Source of the DNA: Apostichopus japonicus
Lineage: Eukaryota > Echinodermata > Holothuroidea > Aspidochirotida > Stichopodidae
Assembly: GCF_037975245.1 (NCBI RefSeq)
Contig: NC_092580.1
Location: 22,244,501 to 22,308,500 of the forward strand
Direction: 5' to 3'
DNA: 64,000 nucleotides
The notes beneath the pieces were generated by a model. It saw only the letters and a program-made list of their open reading frames with translations, was not told the DNA's origin and did no database searches. The position numbers and the translations under genes are program-made. This document shows positions 26,701 to 41,700 of this stretch, one piece after another. The number at the start of each line of letters is the position of its first letter. Within the stretch, counting starts at the first letter, position 1.

Positions 26701-29700
26701 ATCCGTGTCTGGGATGCAACCCATGACAAAACATGGTGGTCTCTGAGTCCGAACCACGACTGTAAATATCGAAAATGCCACGCCGGTTAACAGTCCAATG
26801 TCTAGACCAAACGTTATCACAGCGAGAAAGGTAATAATCCATATGATCTGAAAGAATAAGGCAACCCAAAAATTGGTATCCTAGTTGATATCACTATTTA
26901 GATATTCGACAACTGCAAACAGATACCTATCTCTTTTAGGGCAAGATACAACTAAAATAAAGGCACAAAAGAGGGGCACAAAAGAGGGGCACAAAAAGTC
27001 CAATACAATGAGAGAATTGCTTTGTTCCCTACCGTAACAAATATCCCTCTATTGAGCTATTTTGGTCAAAAATTAGCTGGAATAACAAAATAATTAATTG
27101 GCTTTCATTGATGTCCTTGATAGAGGTTACATATGGAACAAGTTCAGTTCTCTTCAACATGATTAGAAATTTTGTAAATCTGACTAATATTCACATTATG
27201 GGAGAGTTTTTTGCTTCACTAAAGAAATACTGAAGAATTTTATCAAAGATGCACATATATTGTTGTTGCAACATATGAATTTTAAAAGCATATGACTTAT
27301 GCTACTGAGTAACAGCATCCATCCATGACCATGTTAAATGTACATAGAAACAGAGCAGGATAATATAATGAAGCAAAGAGGTCTCAGCTGTCCAAGTATT
27401 CCTCAGTTTGACGATGTTCTGTCACATTAAAAACATAACCCCCTAACAAAAATACACTTGTTTCAGGTTTTGCTAATTTTGATACAAGAAATTATATACA
27501 ATGATACAACTTTGCAACAACAACAACTATTGTAAAATTATTATCCAAAAATGTGCTTAGTTTCAGACAGCATCCAAGAAGGGTCCTATGTTTTATGTTA
27601 GAATGAGTCAGCAATAATAGATATACATATAGATTATCAGTTCTCACTTACAAAGTCTGTTTTAGAATACTTCCACAAAATTTTCAGATCTTTACACTGT
27701 CTGAACATTCCCCTGAGAGCTACTACGATTATGGCAGCGAGGCAACACTGTATAAAAACAAGAAAAACAAAAATAAAAGTAGAAAATAACGAGTAGATAT
27801 AAGAAAAGAACATGTAGGTGGTTTTGTTAAGTGATTCATCTTTACCATTCGTACATCCTTTCATGTTTAAAAAATAAAAGGATACATGATATTAATTTTT
27901 TACTTTTACAGCAGCTTTTTGTGTTGTTAGGTCAACACAATTTTCCAAACCAACTCAAGAGTTATTAAAGGTAAAATTGTATCTCACTCTACAGTGTTGC
28001 AATAGAAGACAATGTCATACATGGGTCCTTATGTGTGACATGATCAATCTCGTAATTCAAGCAATAATTTCATAAGCTCTTTCCAGTTCTGTAACAGTTC
28101 TATGAGTTAAAGAAAACATGATCACATGAAAACACTCACAGGCTGAGAACACACCTGACTAACTAACTAACATGAGGACATGCTGGGTGATTGAAATAGT
28201 GCATGGCTTCACTTGTGCAGTTTGGCCAAACGGAAACAGGTATCAAAAACACAAGCATATAGCTGCTGAAAACAGCTAGTATGACTTTGAAACTTCGAAA
28301 AACATGTTTCAGAAGATCTTGTTGATAATTACAAACAAAATGGCATATACTACTAGCGATCGACTGGCGGTACCATTATGGTCTGCAGTCCTGGACGACA
28401 GCTTGTCAAGTTACGCAAAGCTAGATAGGGCCAATATGACAGTCCCCTCTGTTGATTTTGGGCTAGGCGGGATCGCCCGCATTGACCAATGTTTAGCAAT
28501 CTACATTATCAACAAATCTCACAAATTTGTGTTCTGTTTTCAACATTTTGTCACCCAGAAAATTTTTAAAGGTTACTATTGATAACATGTTGAAAGCAGG
28601 TGGGAATTTTTTTTCCTAAGCTTCCAACTGAAAATTTGCAATATTGGCAAAAAACAATAAGGTGCATTACTGCTTAGAATATGCTTAAAAATGCTTATCT
28701 ATTTTTGAATCTTAGAGAAGACTAAACTGATGTATATTCAAGTGGTTTGATATCGTTTACATCAATATTCAAGGATTAGATTCACAAGATATCTGCATAC
28801 ACAAAGTGTTTATAATTCCCTATCTCAGCTTATAACAAACAATGTTTCCACTTGTGCCTGTATTATACCACAGATTAACTGAGGGATTATCAAACCCCAG
28901 TGCAACAGTTCAAAGTAACAATGCAGTGAAGTCCACTATATCTCTGGGTATCACAAACAATATAACTAGTGTTTGTAAACAACTGATTTACGGATGGATT
29001 TTCCGAAAGATTTGCTCAAAGTTTTCAACTGAAATACTCTGTGTTATCTTCCGTCATACTGGCAAGAGGCACATCAGAAGATAACTACATGATAAATATA
29101 ACATTTACATTTTTCTTATGTCACAAATTATTCCTTCGGTTACCAGTAATACGAGCAAATGTGTGTACATGATGAAGGGGTAAAGAGTCAACCCTATGCA
29201 AAATTCATAAATTTATGAAAAAAAATGATGAGGTTGACAAGATATTTTCGAAGGTATCCTATACATCACTGAGAGTGAGAAAGGATGGGATGAAAGAAGG
29301 GGTTTTGCCAGGGTGGAAGGGACACATGGGTGATAAGAGGGGTGAACCAAGCCTGAAACTAGAAACAAGGAACCAGCTATGTGAAATTTAAAACTCACCT
29401 CTGGAAGTGTTTGGAATAGAGGACCAAGCCAAAGAAGCGTGATGAGGATCAAAACAGCTGACACTAGACTGGAAATCTACGATAAAGTTAATAAAAAAAG
29501 TTAAAAAATAAAATGTAACAGGAAGATGGAGAAAGAGAGAGAGGTGAAATACATGTCAGCAAATGCATGTCCTTATAGAGCAGGGGTTCCCTAAATGGGG
29601 TGCATGAACCCCCAGGGGGTGCATGTCCATCCCAGGGGGTTCATGAGATGTTTCTGAAAGTCAAAACTAGAGTACTTTGTTGATGGATGTACCTTCTTTC

Positions 29701-32700
29701 TTTAGTTTTTATGTAGAAACTTTTCTTCTACATTAAATAAATCAGGGAGATGACAGAGGTGTAGGAGGGGGTCAAAGACATCCTATAGACCACATTGATA
29801 GGGCTATTGCATGGTATGACTGGTGACATTAAAGACACCAATAGCTGGCTATCTGGGTGTATAGTTTGCAGTACAGTGCAAACACTTACAATTACGTTTC
29901 CTGTGCAGTGCTTACTACCCATGTATCTGTCATACATGCATCCCTTCTGTAATACACTTGCGCAAAGTTTTAAACCAACTTCAGTCCGAGATATTTGTGG
30001 AAAAAGAGACGTATGTTAGTCTGAATAAGATCTATTTGCATGTAGGATTATTGCAGAAGATTGCCAAATAACAAGAAACATAGATCTCTAGTGGTTGCTA
30101 AGGTACATTGGTCCATACCATCACTTACCCTGTTACCACCATTTGTAATTGAAATCTCAGGGAAGGCTAGTTTATAAAATGTATACACGTACCGAAGAAG
30201 AACTAAAATTTCTAAGATTAAGTATTTGTACAAAATACTTTAAACAGCTTTAGGTCTTGTCACCAGCTCCAATATTTTTAAATTTGAGTATTTGCAAAAT
30301 CGTTCTCAATTATAGAAAAAAATTAATAGAGAAAAACATACGAAATTGAAGAAGTTGTGCATGAATAATGTCATATTTTAGATTGATCATGTCTTCAGCC
30401 TTACATTTGAAGAATCATAAAAACTGTCATATCTCCCAAATGAAATAAGATTTTTCTTAGCTGTTTGGGGGAGTAGTTCAGGGGAGTTATCTCAATCTGA
30501 TGAGAAATCAATAATCATGTTTTTGGTTTGTGCCTCTTCTAAGTATTAAATTGGATCGATATTTTACCAAATCAACAAACACGGCTGTTATAGTACAGGT
30601 ACACCCGACAATTTTATTATAAAACACATCTTACCTGCGAAGTACACCCTGAAACTTCCTGAACCAGAGAACGAGACAGAGATGCCGTGTTTGGAAAGCA
30701 TTGAAATAAACTACCGACAAAGTTTGAGGCCCCATAAGCAAAAAGTTCCTGCAGGATAATAAAAATAAGAAAAAGAAAAATAAGAAAAAGAAAACATGTT
30801 TGTGATCCTCAGAGACAAGAAATATGTTATTTCTCCACTACTGTTCTGTTTTTCTTCATTACATTTCTCATTTTACGATGGTTTCCTTCCATCTAATTAA
30901 CAAACGTTGAATTTTGTCTGCACACTATTCACCTTCACAAAACTGACAGAGGTAACAGTTGACTAAGTAAGACCCATTGAAAAACATTCATCAAAATTGT
31001 CATTGAAAGTTGATGCACATTTTACTTTTTAAAATTCTTCACCGTCAAGGATCATGGTTGTGGTCAAATTGCAACCATCATGGTGTAAAGGAAATCCTAG
31101 TTAGGAAAAAAGGATGTCACAGAGTCTAATATCTTTCTTGCTTTTGAGAGAACAAATAAGGAAATTTAGGTGACGGGGACCAAGCAGAACCTGTTCAATA
31201 TGAATTATGCAGTGCTTTAACCATACAAAATTTGTTCAAACATTATTTTTTGTATATGGTTAATAAGAGAAAAAAAAAAACCCAATATTTTACAAATATT
31301 TTGAACCATTGTGTAAAAGGAGCTGGTTGTGTTTTTTTTAGTGTCAAGTCATATGTTTCCATTTATAAGAATAAACTGGCTTGTTAATACAATCCCCTCC
31401 CACTAAATATGCTATGTGAGTCAAATAATGGTCACTGATTTTAAAACTTCATTCAGCAGTTCAATGCCACAGTCAAAACCATTTTTCCGTCTATGAGACA
31501 TCTAACAGTTAATGTAACACTGTCTTATGTAAGTCTGGAATTAACTGTACACACAGAGGCACTAGAAAAGTATTTTGAAAACTTTGGAAGGCATTTTCCT
31601 TCTATGAGACATCTAACAGTCTTATGTAACACTTATCAATGTCTGGAATTAACTGTACACACAGAGGCACTAGAAAAGTATTTTGAAAACTTTGGAAGAC
31701 ATTTTCCTTCTATGAGACATCTAACAGTCTAATGTAACACTTATCAATGTCTGGAATCAACCCTACACACAGAGGAACTAGAAAAGTATTTTGAAAACTT
31801 TGGAAGGGCATTTTGTGGCCATTTTTAAGTCATATTTCTAGGAGCTATAAGTAATGTTATTGACAAGCTGAACTTGTCTTGTAACAATGTAAATTTTCAA
31901 GAGCAAGAACAGGCAAAAATTATTGTAGAAATCTACACATTTATTAGCATTCTCCACGTCTATTGGAATACTTTACCTGATTGGCACCAATTTCATAGTT
32001 GTGTTTCTTGCCAAAGATATAAGCCATCGAGACAGCGATGGAGAATGTAACGATAGCGATGACGAATGCATCTGATATGAGGTACGGCACATATTCAAAG
32101 GAAGGGAATGATGGCCCTGGAAGTCTGAATGTATTAACAAACAACAACAAAAAGTAAGAAAACAATTATGATAATCAGATTCAAGTATGGTCCAGAATCT
32201 CCAACCACATACGGTTTGGAGTTTACCCGCTATCCTCCCACAACAACTGTACTTGACTCCCACAACAACTGTACTTGACTCCCACAACAACTGTCATTGA
32301 CTCCCACAACGACTGTACTTTACAATGTCTAGAGCACTTGAAGCCTCTTAAGCACACTGTCTTCTCTCACTGCCCCCCGACCATTCCGGTCTACTGCTCT
32401 CCTTATCATTTTACTGACAGGCAAACCTAATGTTTGTGTCACTAAAATGCAAATTAATTTTTAATAAGATTTTTCCTTTTGTAAAGATAATGATCCTTAT
32501 TACAGCAAAATGACAGTTAACTGTCTCCACATTCCATTGCACTAATTTGGCTGTTTTGTGAAATGTGACCAGAGATCCCGTGCAATGTTCCTTAACTGAG
32601 CATTTTTGCCAGTTGAAGAAGCACCTAGATTCATTTTCTTACAAAGATAACCAATCTCTTACAAAACCTCCCTCTTGTACATTTTTGTGCATGGTTTGTA

Positions 32701-35700
32701 AGTAGCCACACCCACTTGTCAACTGTATTTAATTGTTACAGCCATTGTAACATACACAAAGTACTCATCTTGTAGGTAAACAAACAAAACCACACCCACG
32801 ACCTGATCCTGCCAAACAAATTGATCACTTTAGGACAATGTAAATACCTTCACGTCGAACTTACCCCGTAGGGACGTCTCCTACTATGGCTACCCCGAAT
32901 TTTCCATTTAAATCCAGAAAGTACGACACCAAGGTGCCCAGTACGATCTACAGAGAGAAGGAAATTAATGAGATCCCTCCTCAAAAATCGGTCAAATTAT
33001 GGAGCAGTGGTTGTTATCGAATGTTAACTTTAAAGTGATCATGTATGTGCAACAGGTACTGGAAGACAGTTTATTAACCATAAAAACCACATTTTTATCA
33101 TAGATATTAGGTACCTCAACGGACTTTACATTTTCACACAGCTTATTTATAGGCTTCTTAGTGGTATCAGCCTGGTTATCCAAAGCTGTACTAACCATTA
33201 GTTAACTCTACCCGTATCATGTACTCGATGACCGTACTTTCTGCACCGGGTGACTGATGTATATATTTAGTACCACAGTTAATTTCTAAGGGTATCCAGA
33301 TGCCACAAGACAACTTATCATGGCCAAGCAAAGTACCTGGTACTTGGATATGGTAGTACTAATCTTTATGTAGGTATGGATACTTGAAAACTGTGTTCAT
33401 ACCAATCATGCCACTGTTCATTACCAATGTCAGTGTTCATATCTTGGTCTATCAGGTAAACACAGATCTAACAGATATTGGGTACTTGAAGATTGTGCAT
33501 ATTACTAATAATTCTATAGGTCCTTGAAGACTGAATTTATCACATCTAATTCTAGAGGGCAAACTATACATATCAGGCACTTGCACACAATCTACGTATC
33601 ATGGCTGATTTTTTTTATGTCAAAGGGAAACTAAAATCTAACAATTGTTAACTAAACATGTATTAAGTGCTTGATGCCTATACTTACCACAGTTAAATCT
33701 ATCGGTTTCTAGTACTTGAATACAGTGTACTAAACACAGCCTAAACACAGCCTTAATACAGTAACTTCATTGTTAACAGGTAACTGAAAACAATATATTA
33801 TTCAATAACACCACATAAGTATTAAGTGTTTGATGCCTGTACTTACCACAACTAACTCTATAGGTATCGGGTACTTGAATACGGTGTATTTTGTCTTGAA
33901 TTTTTCTTGGACCTCCTTGATTACCACCATGAGAAGGATGGAGCATATAGAGACTATGATTTCTGTCGTATTACAATATCTGAGGTCACCGAAAAATGGA
34001 ATGTATTGCTGAAAAAGAGAAGATTCGGTCAAAAGTTGAATCACTAGATTTCCATTCAGTTCCACTCCTAATCATAATAATAATAATATTAGGCATTCAG
34101 CTACGCTATTCATGGTAAACCATATCACAGCGCTTACAAGTTATATTACCCCTGCTCAATGATAACCTGTCCCAGAGACAATCCCTCCAGGCGGCAGCAG
34201 TTATATACTGCGCCCATAACAAGATACCTCACAGGTACCCATTTAACCCCTGGATGGAGAGAGGCAAGTGAGATAAAGCATCTTGCCCAAGGACACAACG
34301 TAATGAACTAGGCAGGAATCGAACCAGCAATCCTTGGATCACGAGTCCGACGCCTTAGTCAATTGGCCACCATGCTCATGTTTCTAACTGCTTACATTTA
34401 TGTCATAAATATAATATATGATATTTGAAAGATACTAGGAGTAGAACTACTAGTTCTAGTCAGCGCAGTATGCCAAAAAGTAGTGAGCCAAAATGAGTAA
34501 CTCTTGGTAAAAAATTGTCCGACGTCTTTCAGGAACAAAATGGGCCGATGGAACGCAAATGTGATATTTTAATGTGTGGGGTGGGAAACTTCATGTACTC
34601 TCACTGCTGTGTGAAAGTACCATCTCACACATAGTCTATTCTATAATAATGTTATTTGCTAATGTTTTTCAAGATGAGTGCTCGGTGGTTTCAAGTAGGA
34701 GACGCGTAGGTATGTCAGGATGTAATCACATATCGTCATGGAGATACCTCTGTTTCCTCCCCCTGCTACTTCATCACTAAATGCGGACTTCAAACCCGAC
34801 ACATTTAGGATGTTTATTTTTACCATCCAATGGACTCCAGATGTTTTTAAGCATCCAATGTGGATTGAATCCATTTTAATACATTATGTACGAAAACATA
34901 ACCGGGTGTTTTTCAGAGGTATTGCCAGATACATCAGTGCATGTATTTACACTACATTTGCTTCATCAATAATCCATCATGCTTTGCAGTCATCAAAATA
35001 TGACTGTAATTATCATCCACTTTCTTATTAATACAAATGAGAGGTTAGAAAATATCCATTCTCAAGGCTGACCGTTGACCAAGGAGCATATTCCTCTCTA
35101 CATATATATCAAAACAAATGATTGATTATAATAATCATAATAATTATCAGCAGTTTTGTTTTACGACGCTTAAGTGACCACAAATGTGGGAGAAACCAGC
35201 AAGGGCTTATGGATTACAACTTACACGTCGGGTGGCTTCCAATTCAACATCTTAACTCAAATTTGGAATCTTTTAAATTCAGGAAGTCATTTCACATAGG
35301 ATTACTGTAGATTGCTCTTGGATGCAATACCTACCCGGCCAAGTATCGAAACCTGGAACCTCCCGATTGCTAAGCCTAATTGCTTCAAATGCCATCGCCT
35401 TTATCCACTAGGCCACAGTACCAGTCAATTATGCAACACCCACCCACCAGTACTGAAAATGGGCTGAATTGACCTAGCCGCCCACTTATTGAGCCAATGG
35501 ATTCAGTACATGTTTACCTACCCTCAGTATAGACAGAGGACCAGAGACATCTCCGACTGGTACCCCAAACATCTTATTAAACTGGCTGGTGAACACAGTG
35601 ACGCCTGCGCCAGTGGTGAAACCCCGGATTAAGGGCTCTGGAAGGTAATCGCTGATAATGCCAAAGTGTAGGATACCCAACACAATCTGTGCATGAGAAA

Positions 35701-38700
35701 GCAAAACCAGAAAATAAACTTGAATGCTTGTTATCATGCCATAATTCAGCTTGTTAGCTTTAACTGTTCAATTTGAAATTTTCTGAATAATAAACTAATT
35801 GACCAAGTTGCTTCATAGTTTGCTTTGTGGTGCTTCTTTGACCTTTGACCTTCTTTGACCTGGCATGCAACTTAATACTGTACATGGAACCGAAGAGACT
35901 GACTGGATGACACACTTGTTAGCGTTAAATAGAATTGTTAATTTATTGCTATTAAATGAATGAAATTCATCATGAAATAGAGTTTATTTCCTAATTCAAG
36001 TTATGGGGAAGATCATTTTCCCCATGCCTTCTTTTTCCACATTGCATTATAATTTATTTGCATAAAGGTGATCTAAAGATCTTGACTAAGACAATAGGGA
36101 CAACATTGGAGACAGCACTTACACTGTCAAAATACTGAGATTTTTTGCGTCTCAGTTTCTGACAAATATTGCTCAGCTTCTTGCTAGGATGCAAAGGAGA
36201 ATAATGGTGAAGGGGGTACAACTTGTTCAAACTAAAAAGACAGTTATTTATGCTTGACATGTCACCAAACCAACTGAGCATGACACAGTTTTCAAGGGAT
36301 TTTAAATGGAAAAATCCGATGGCTGACGATGATTTCATTGAAAGAAAATTGGTAGAACTTTCTGCATCTTAAGATCAATATCACATTTTTCATCATATTT
36401 TGTATGGCAACGATATGTTTTTTTTATAACTCTTGTGATAATTTGTGATTGCATCTGGCAACAGCTGTGAATGATGTCGTCATAGCAATTGAGCTTAAAA
36501 AAAAGTGTTTGTTGTTTTTCTTCATAAAGAGAAAATTATTAATATTTCTAACCAAAAAAAGGTGCATTTTTATTTATTTTTAATTTAAAATTCAGTAAAA
36601 GAAAACATTGAAGGATACTACCAGACCTTTGAGATGTAACATATCCCATGGATAAAAAAAAGTTTAAAAAAAAAGAGTGAAATAATGGGAAATTTTGTAT
36701 ACTTCTAATGATCTCTCAGGGTGATGTCACAGGCCACCTACTATGTTCAACTGTCCTTCATTCAACCATATCTCATATTAGGGAAATTTAATTGAGTTTA
36801 TGGATTTTTTTTTGGCCATTGACAGTGTGCAATATTTTTCTTTTTACATATGAGTGACACACTTTTTGCCACTAGGATATCCCTTTGTATGTTAACTAAT
36901 GACTGCAGGCCTAGACTTTCACAATTGTAGCCACTCGTTAAAGCATGCGAGATCATTAAAAAATCTACTTGAATTCCTTGAATTATTAACGCACAAAAAG
37001 CAACATGTGTCTATACTGGCCAGTATGCATTTATTTTCTACTGGCAAAATGGCAAAGTCTATAGTACACAGCCTTAATTTTTGAGGCATCGAATGTTCTT
37101 AGCAAATAATGATAACAACTCAACGCTGCTATTTTTTGAAGGTTGGCTCACAAAAGGTTGATCACCTGCTTAGTTATCATACTAACCATTGTCCCACCTT
37201 TGACTTTGCACTGAATCCTCAACGCTGATACCTATCTAGTACAAACCTATACAGTACAATTTAAAATTACACTCCCCCAGTTTTATCTAGACCAGCGCTA
37301 AGCAAAATAATTGTCTGTTACACGGCATCAGCCAATTGTGAACAAATACTGCTTATTTACTTAAAGATAGATTAATTGCCATATGCCCCTTCATCATGCA
37401 AACTTTTCAAAAGTGTTTCTGTGATGGTACCAGCCAGCTCTAATCTGCCCATCAATTTGAACACAAAGAAATGTTTACTTTTTTCCATCGGGCTTTTCGT
37501 TTACTTATGCATTCCTACCGTGCAGGCAGCACGGTCGAGCTTATTTTTCTGGTCTGTCTTTTCTGAGTTGAGCTCGCAGTATGTTGATACATAGTTTATC
37601 AAGTAAAGTGTTCTTGTAGCAAATTGCATGTATACTACTGTACAGTATTAAAGCTGTCTGTATACAACTCAGGGGCGTCGGAGCCGGTGCCGGACCAATA
37701 TTCACGGCGCAAAAAAAAAGAAAAAAAAAAGAAGTAGGACTAAGAAAAAAAATGGCAAAAGTAAAGAACCAAAATGAAACAAGCAAGTAGGCTAAATGTG
37801 ACTACTCTGGCATGGCAGGGGTCTTGTTTTCAAGCTCTGGAAGTGCCATTCCTGCAATCTGGGAGGCATTTTTTCAAAATTTTCTCCATTACGCAACGTG
37901 CCAACCATGGTGGGGGGAGCGTAGTCTGACCTACCAAACGTCCCCCCGATAATTATGATAGATGGCCACACTCTGATCTGCTGTACCAATCCCAAATAGC
38001 TTCCGACGCCCCTGCAACTGGTGAGATATCATCTCTCAGAAGAGTTGTTCATAACTTTGGTATGTTACTTATGTACCCAACAGTAGAAATTTAGAAAATG
38101 ATGCAAAAACAGTGTTGTAACTTCACAGCAAATTTAACAACAGTGCTATATGTTTCTATCACTACTGCCCATTAACCTAGACAGAGAATTAGAATCCAGC
38201 ATTATAAGGTATGTAACATTATGTCACTTGCGATCTTAATCTCCAAAAGATTAAAAATATCTCTAGAGTTGAGAGACTTTGTCGGGACTATTAAACAAAG
38301 GCTTCTACGCACAGGTATCCAACCTTTATCTCTGATTCCAAATCAAAAGCACCTTCAACTAAATTGGATGAAACTGACCAATCACAACTTTATATTTCCC
38401 CTCCTCTACACCACCATGGATTTAGTTCATTATATAGATCTATATGATGTGCAAGTCATTCCACAGTACAACTTTACTCTGGTTATATTTGTATAATTTA
38501 CACCTACTTTACTTTGAGGCAATGCAAAATAACACTCGGTTTTATTCAAGTACACAGGATCAGAGCAAGAACTTTGGGTAAACAAGTGCTCATTCTTGTA
38601 CGTCAAGTATTGTAAACCCTCTGAATAATTAGCTTTCAAAATGTACAGTACAATGGTTACCGACAGCCAAGGTACACAACGATCTTCACAGCTCCAGAGA

Positions 38701-41700
38701 GGGCACAACTAGACACTTGGGGTGGTAAAATATGAATGAGGTAGGCTGATCGGTGGTGACCAGTCACCGTGGGAGGTCAGTGTCCAAAGGTTATTAGGTC
38801 ACTGTAGTCACAGCAGAGCAAGTGCACATACAGTATGTTGTGAGGAGAGGGGTAAGTGAGGAAGTGAGGTAAATGTGGCATATCGTGTATTCAGAGGCAT
38901 ATCGTGTATTATGGTGTTCCTGAAATGTAAAGCTGTCCCAAAACCTCCCGCATCGAAGCAGATACTTATCTGGCCCTGACTCAGCACCGAGACTTTAGCA
39001 ACACAGTGAACACAGAATGACGTCTCGATGGATATCACAAAGAGAACAGTATATATTCAAACAGACGAAGAAGTCACGATGAGACAAAAACACAGCTAAG
39101 CACACCCAGACACTTTGGATGGTAGAATGAGGGGGAGATGGAGGGAAGGGATGGATGGAGGGTCATTGTCATTTATTACCTGGGTTGTCGCTAAGGGTGT
39201 ACGATGCTAAAAAAGACTACCAGTTCAGACAGGACATGAACTAGAGTGCTAATGTTGTAAAGTGGCAAGATAAGAGAGGAAAAAGAAAGTATCTAAACAT
39301 CTTGCATCCTTACCTGTATCACCCCGACCATGAGGGCCAATGATGTCACTGCCTGTATCCTAGCTTCTTGCTCCTCTGCCTCTGTCAAATCTCTGTCTTT
39401 GGAAATCTGTTCAATGACTTTATCTGCCGCATCCCCTGTCATAATACTCACAACAGCAAAACTACCTGTGATTGGATGGAAGACATGTTACCGTAGAAAC
39501 CATGACCAGAAATGAGTAGGACACAACAGCTAGTTTAATACAGTGGTCTGCGTGGCAAAACATCATGTTTTGCTCAAAACTCACTTGCAAGAAGAAACTC
39601 ATAAGTAAAACTGAAGTAATTCAATTGTCAGGTGGGTCAGTGATGTCATAATTAGACTTGTTCAAGTCTCTAGACTTGTTCAAGTCTCCAGTCTTGTCAT
39701 TGAAACTATGATATCTTCCAAATGGAATAGCTTTTTTTTTTTTTTTTTTATAGTTTGGAATGACTCATCTTGACAAGTATGTGTAGATCTACCACACAGG
39801 TCAATGACGATGGTAGGGTTGCTTCTCCTTTAAACTATCCATCAAAGTCTGCAACCACTCATAGTGAGGGAGAACAGTTCCCACTCTGCTGGCTTCATGA
39901 TTGTCACCATCTCTAATAGAAGGCTCAGTAAACTGACCGACGGTAAGTTTAGATCCAAACAAAGTCAATAGTGAGTCTATGACATGATATTTACCTACAG
40001 GGCACAGACTACACTCGCACTTACTATCTAACCATGGTCAATGAAAATTCCATTGGGGCAAACCTGCACTAAGTACTTCTACCTTCATGTCTTATTTAAC
40101 CATGGTAAAACTTAATTACTTATATATATTACCTGCAGACACACCAAACCCCTATTACAACTGGGTCAACATAAACACACTACGTATATGATTAGTTTAA
40201 CATTATTATTATTATTAATATTTTCCTAAAGGTATACTTTATTACTATAAATAGTGTTGGGTCTGACGTTCTTCTGCATAGGCTAACTGGCCTCTGAAGA
40301 AGATCCTGCTGGGAATTGAAACGTCACGCCCTCTTAACTTTCACATACAGTAACAACACTCACAGGCTTTTTGCAGTACTAGATAAGCAATTTGCTGACA
40401 TTTTTTCTTCATTTCATAAATATTGCTATCAGTACACGCATATAGAAAAAGTTCTTCACACCCATAATATAAGACAATAAAAAATAGAATGATTACAAAC
40501 AGAGAGCCTGATCTTCAAAACGATAAGCCCTATTTACAGTTGAACAAACATCAATATTGAGTACTTTAGACAGATCTGTGTTTACATAATACACTTTATA
40601 TACACAAACATTGGCACGTAGAAGCGATCGTATGTTATGATTTTAGAATGACATTGTGAGAGAAAAGTATCTCTGAAGTTTAAGAATATAATATTTTATA
40701 TAAGACCAAACATTGACACATATGAGTCATATCAGAGCAACTGTTTTATTTCCAGAGTAACGATTAATGTACACACCTGATACGTTTGCTTTAAAGTAAG
40801 AACCAGTATTGAATTCCCAAGAACTTAAAATAGCAGGTTTTCTGTAGTAATTTATTTATGACATCTAATAAAAAAATTAAAAAAACTATTTGTTTTGCCA
40901 GAGTGCTTTTGGTGATAACAATTTTGGAGACCCTCTACCTGAAAATTTGATGGCTGAACAAACATTCACCAATTCAACACACTGTAATGTCTCACCTTAA
41001 GTTAGTTTTTATAATACAACTTATTATTTCACCTACAGTACATATTGAAGCAATTGTCCATTCTAATGTACACATTATGTTGTTTGATGGCATGATTGAG
41101 ACTTTCAAACTTAGAAAATGTCTGATTTTTGCTGTGAAGAATGACTGCCAGGTACCAAAATAGATTGTGATTATTTTGTAGGCCATTAACAACCACTGCA
41201 TTCCCTCCTTGTTGTATCTCTAGAACACTTTTATTCTTGGAGCGATGAACCGTTTAGGTCGTGAATTGGTGATACACAATATCAGTGATTGTAGCAGAGA
41301 AGTTTAAGCACTGTTAATTTTTCCATGTTTTACCCTTGGAGATCACCTTTGACCTCAGTAACCATGGTCAATTCAATGCTTCTGGTTTCAATAGCAATAA
41401 GTCACTTTTGGCTTTCAATTTAAACTTCGACCTATGACATATTTACTGAATCCTATGTGAACAATGACAAGATTTAAGAGGGTGATGAAATTTTGTAAAA
41501 TTGGTGAAAATCTGTTGGAATTTAGCCAAACTGATTTATAAAGAAATCAAATTTGGCCAATAATACAAAAAAGGTTTTCAGGTTGGCTTTTGGGAACCCA
41601 CAGTAGGCACAATGGTTTAACCACTGCTTCATAGAAATTGAAACTTTGTAATATTGCAGTACTGCTAGCAATCAATGCACAGAATTACAGTGACGCAGCA

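Larger units (their letters stand above)
26848..35521 (-). other. SLC26 introns 5-11
   Basis: Between exons 12 and 5. Contents include a hAT-like end at 29581, a three-copy repeat at 31480-31810, a 22 bp repeat at about 32233-32310, a SINE at 34.1-34.4 kb and a SINE head at 35.3 kb. No additional exon is needed, because all junction phases close. Confidence 0.6.

Noticed and set aside
38430-38708. 92-codon minus-strand frame as an extra SLC26 exon
   Set aside because: It has no SLC26 similarity, and exons 4 and 5 already join in phase.
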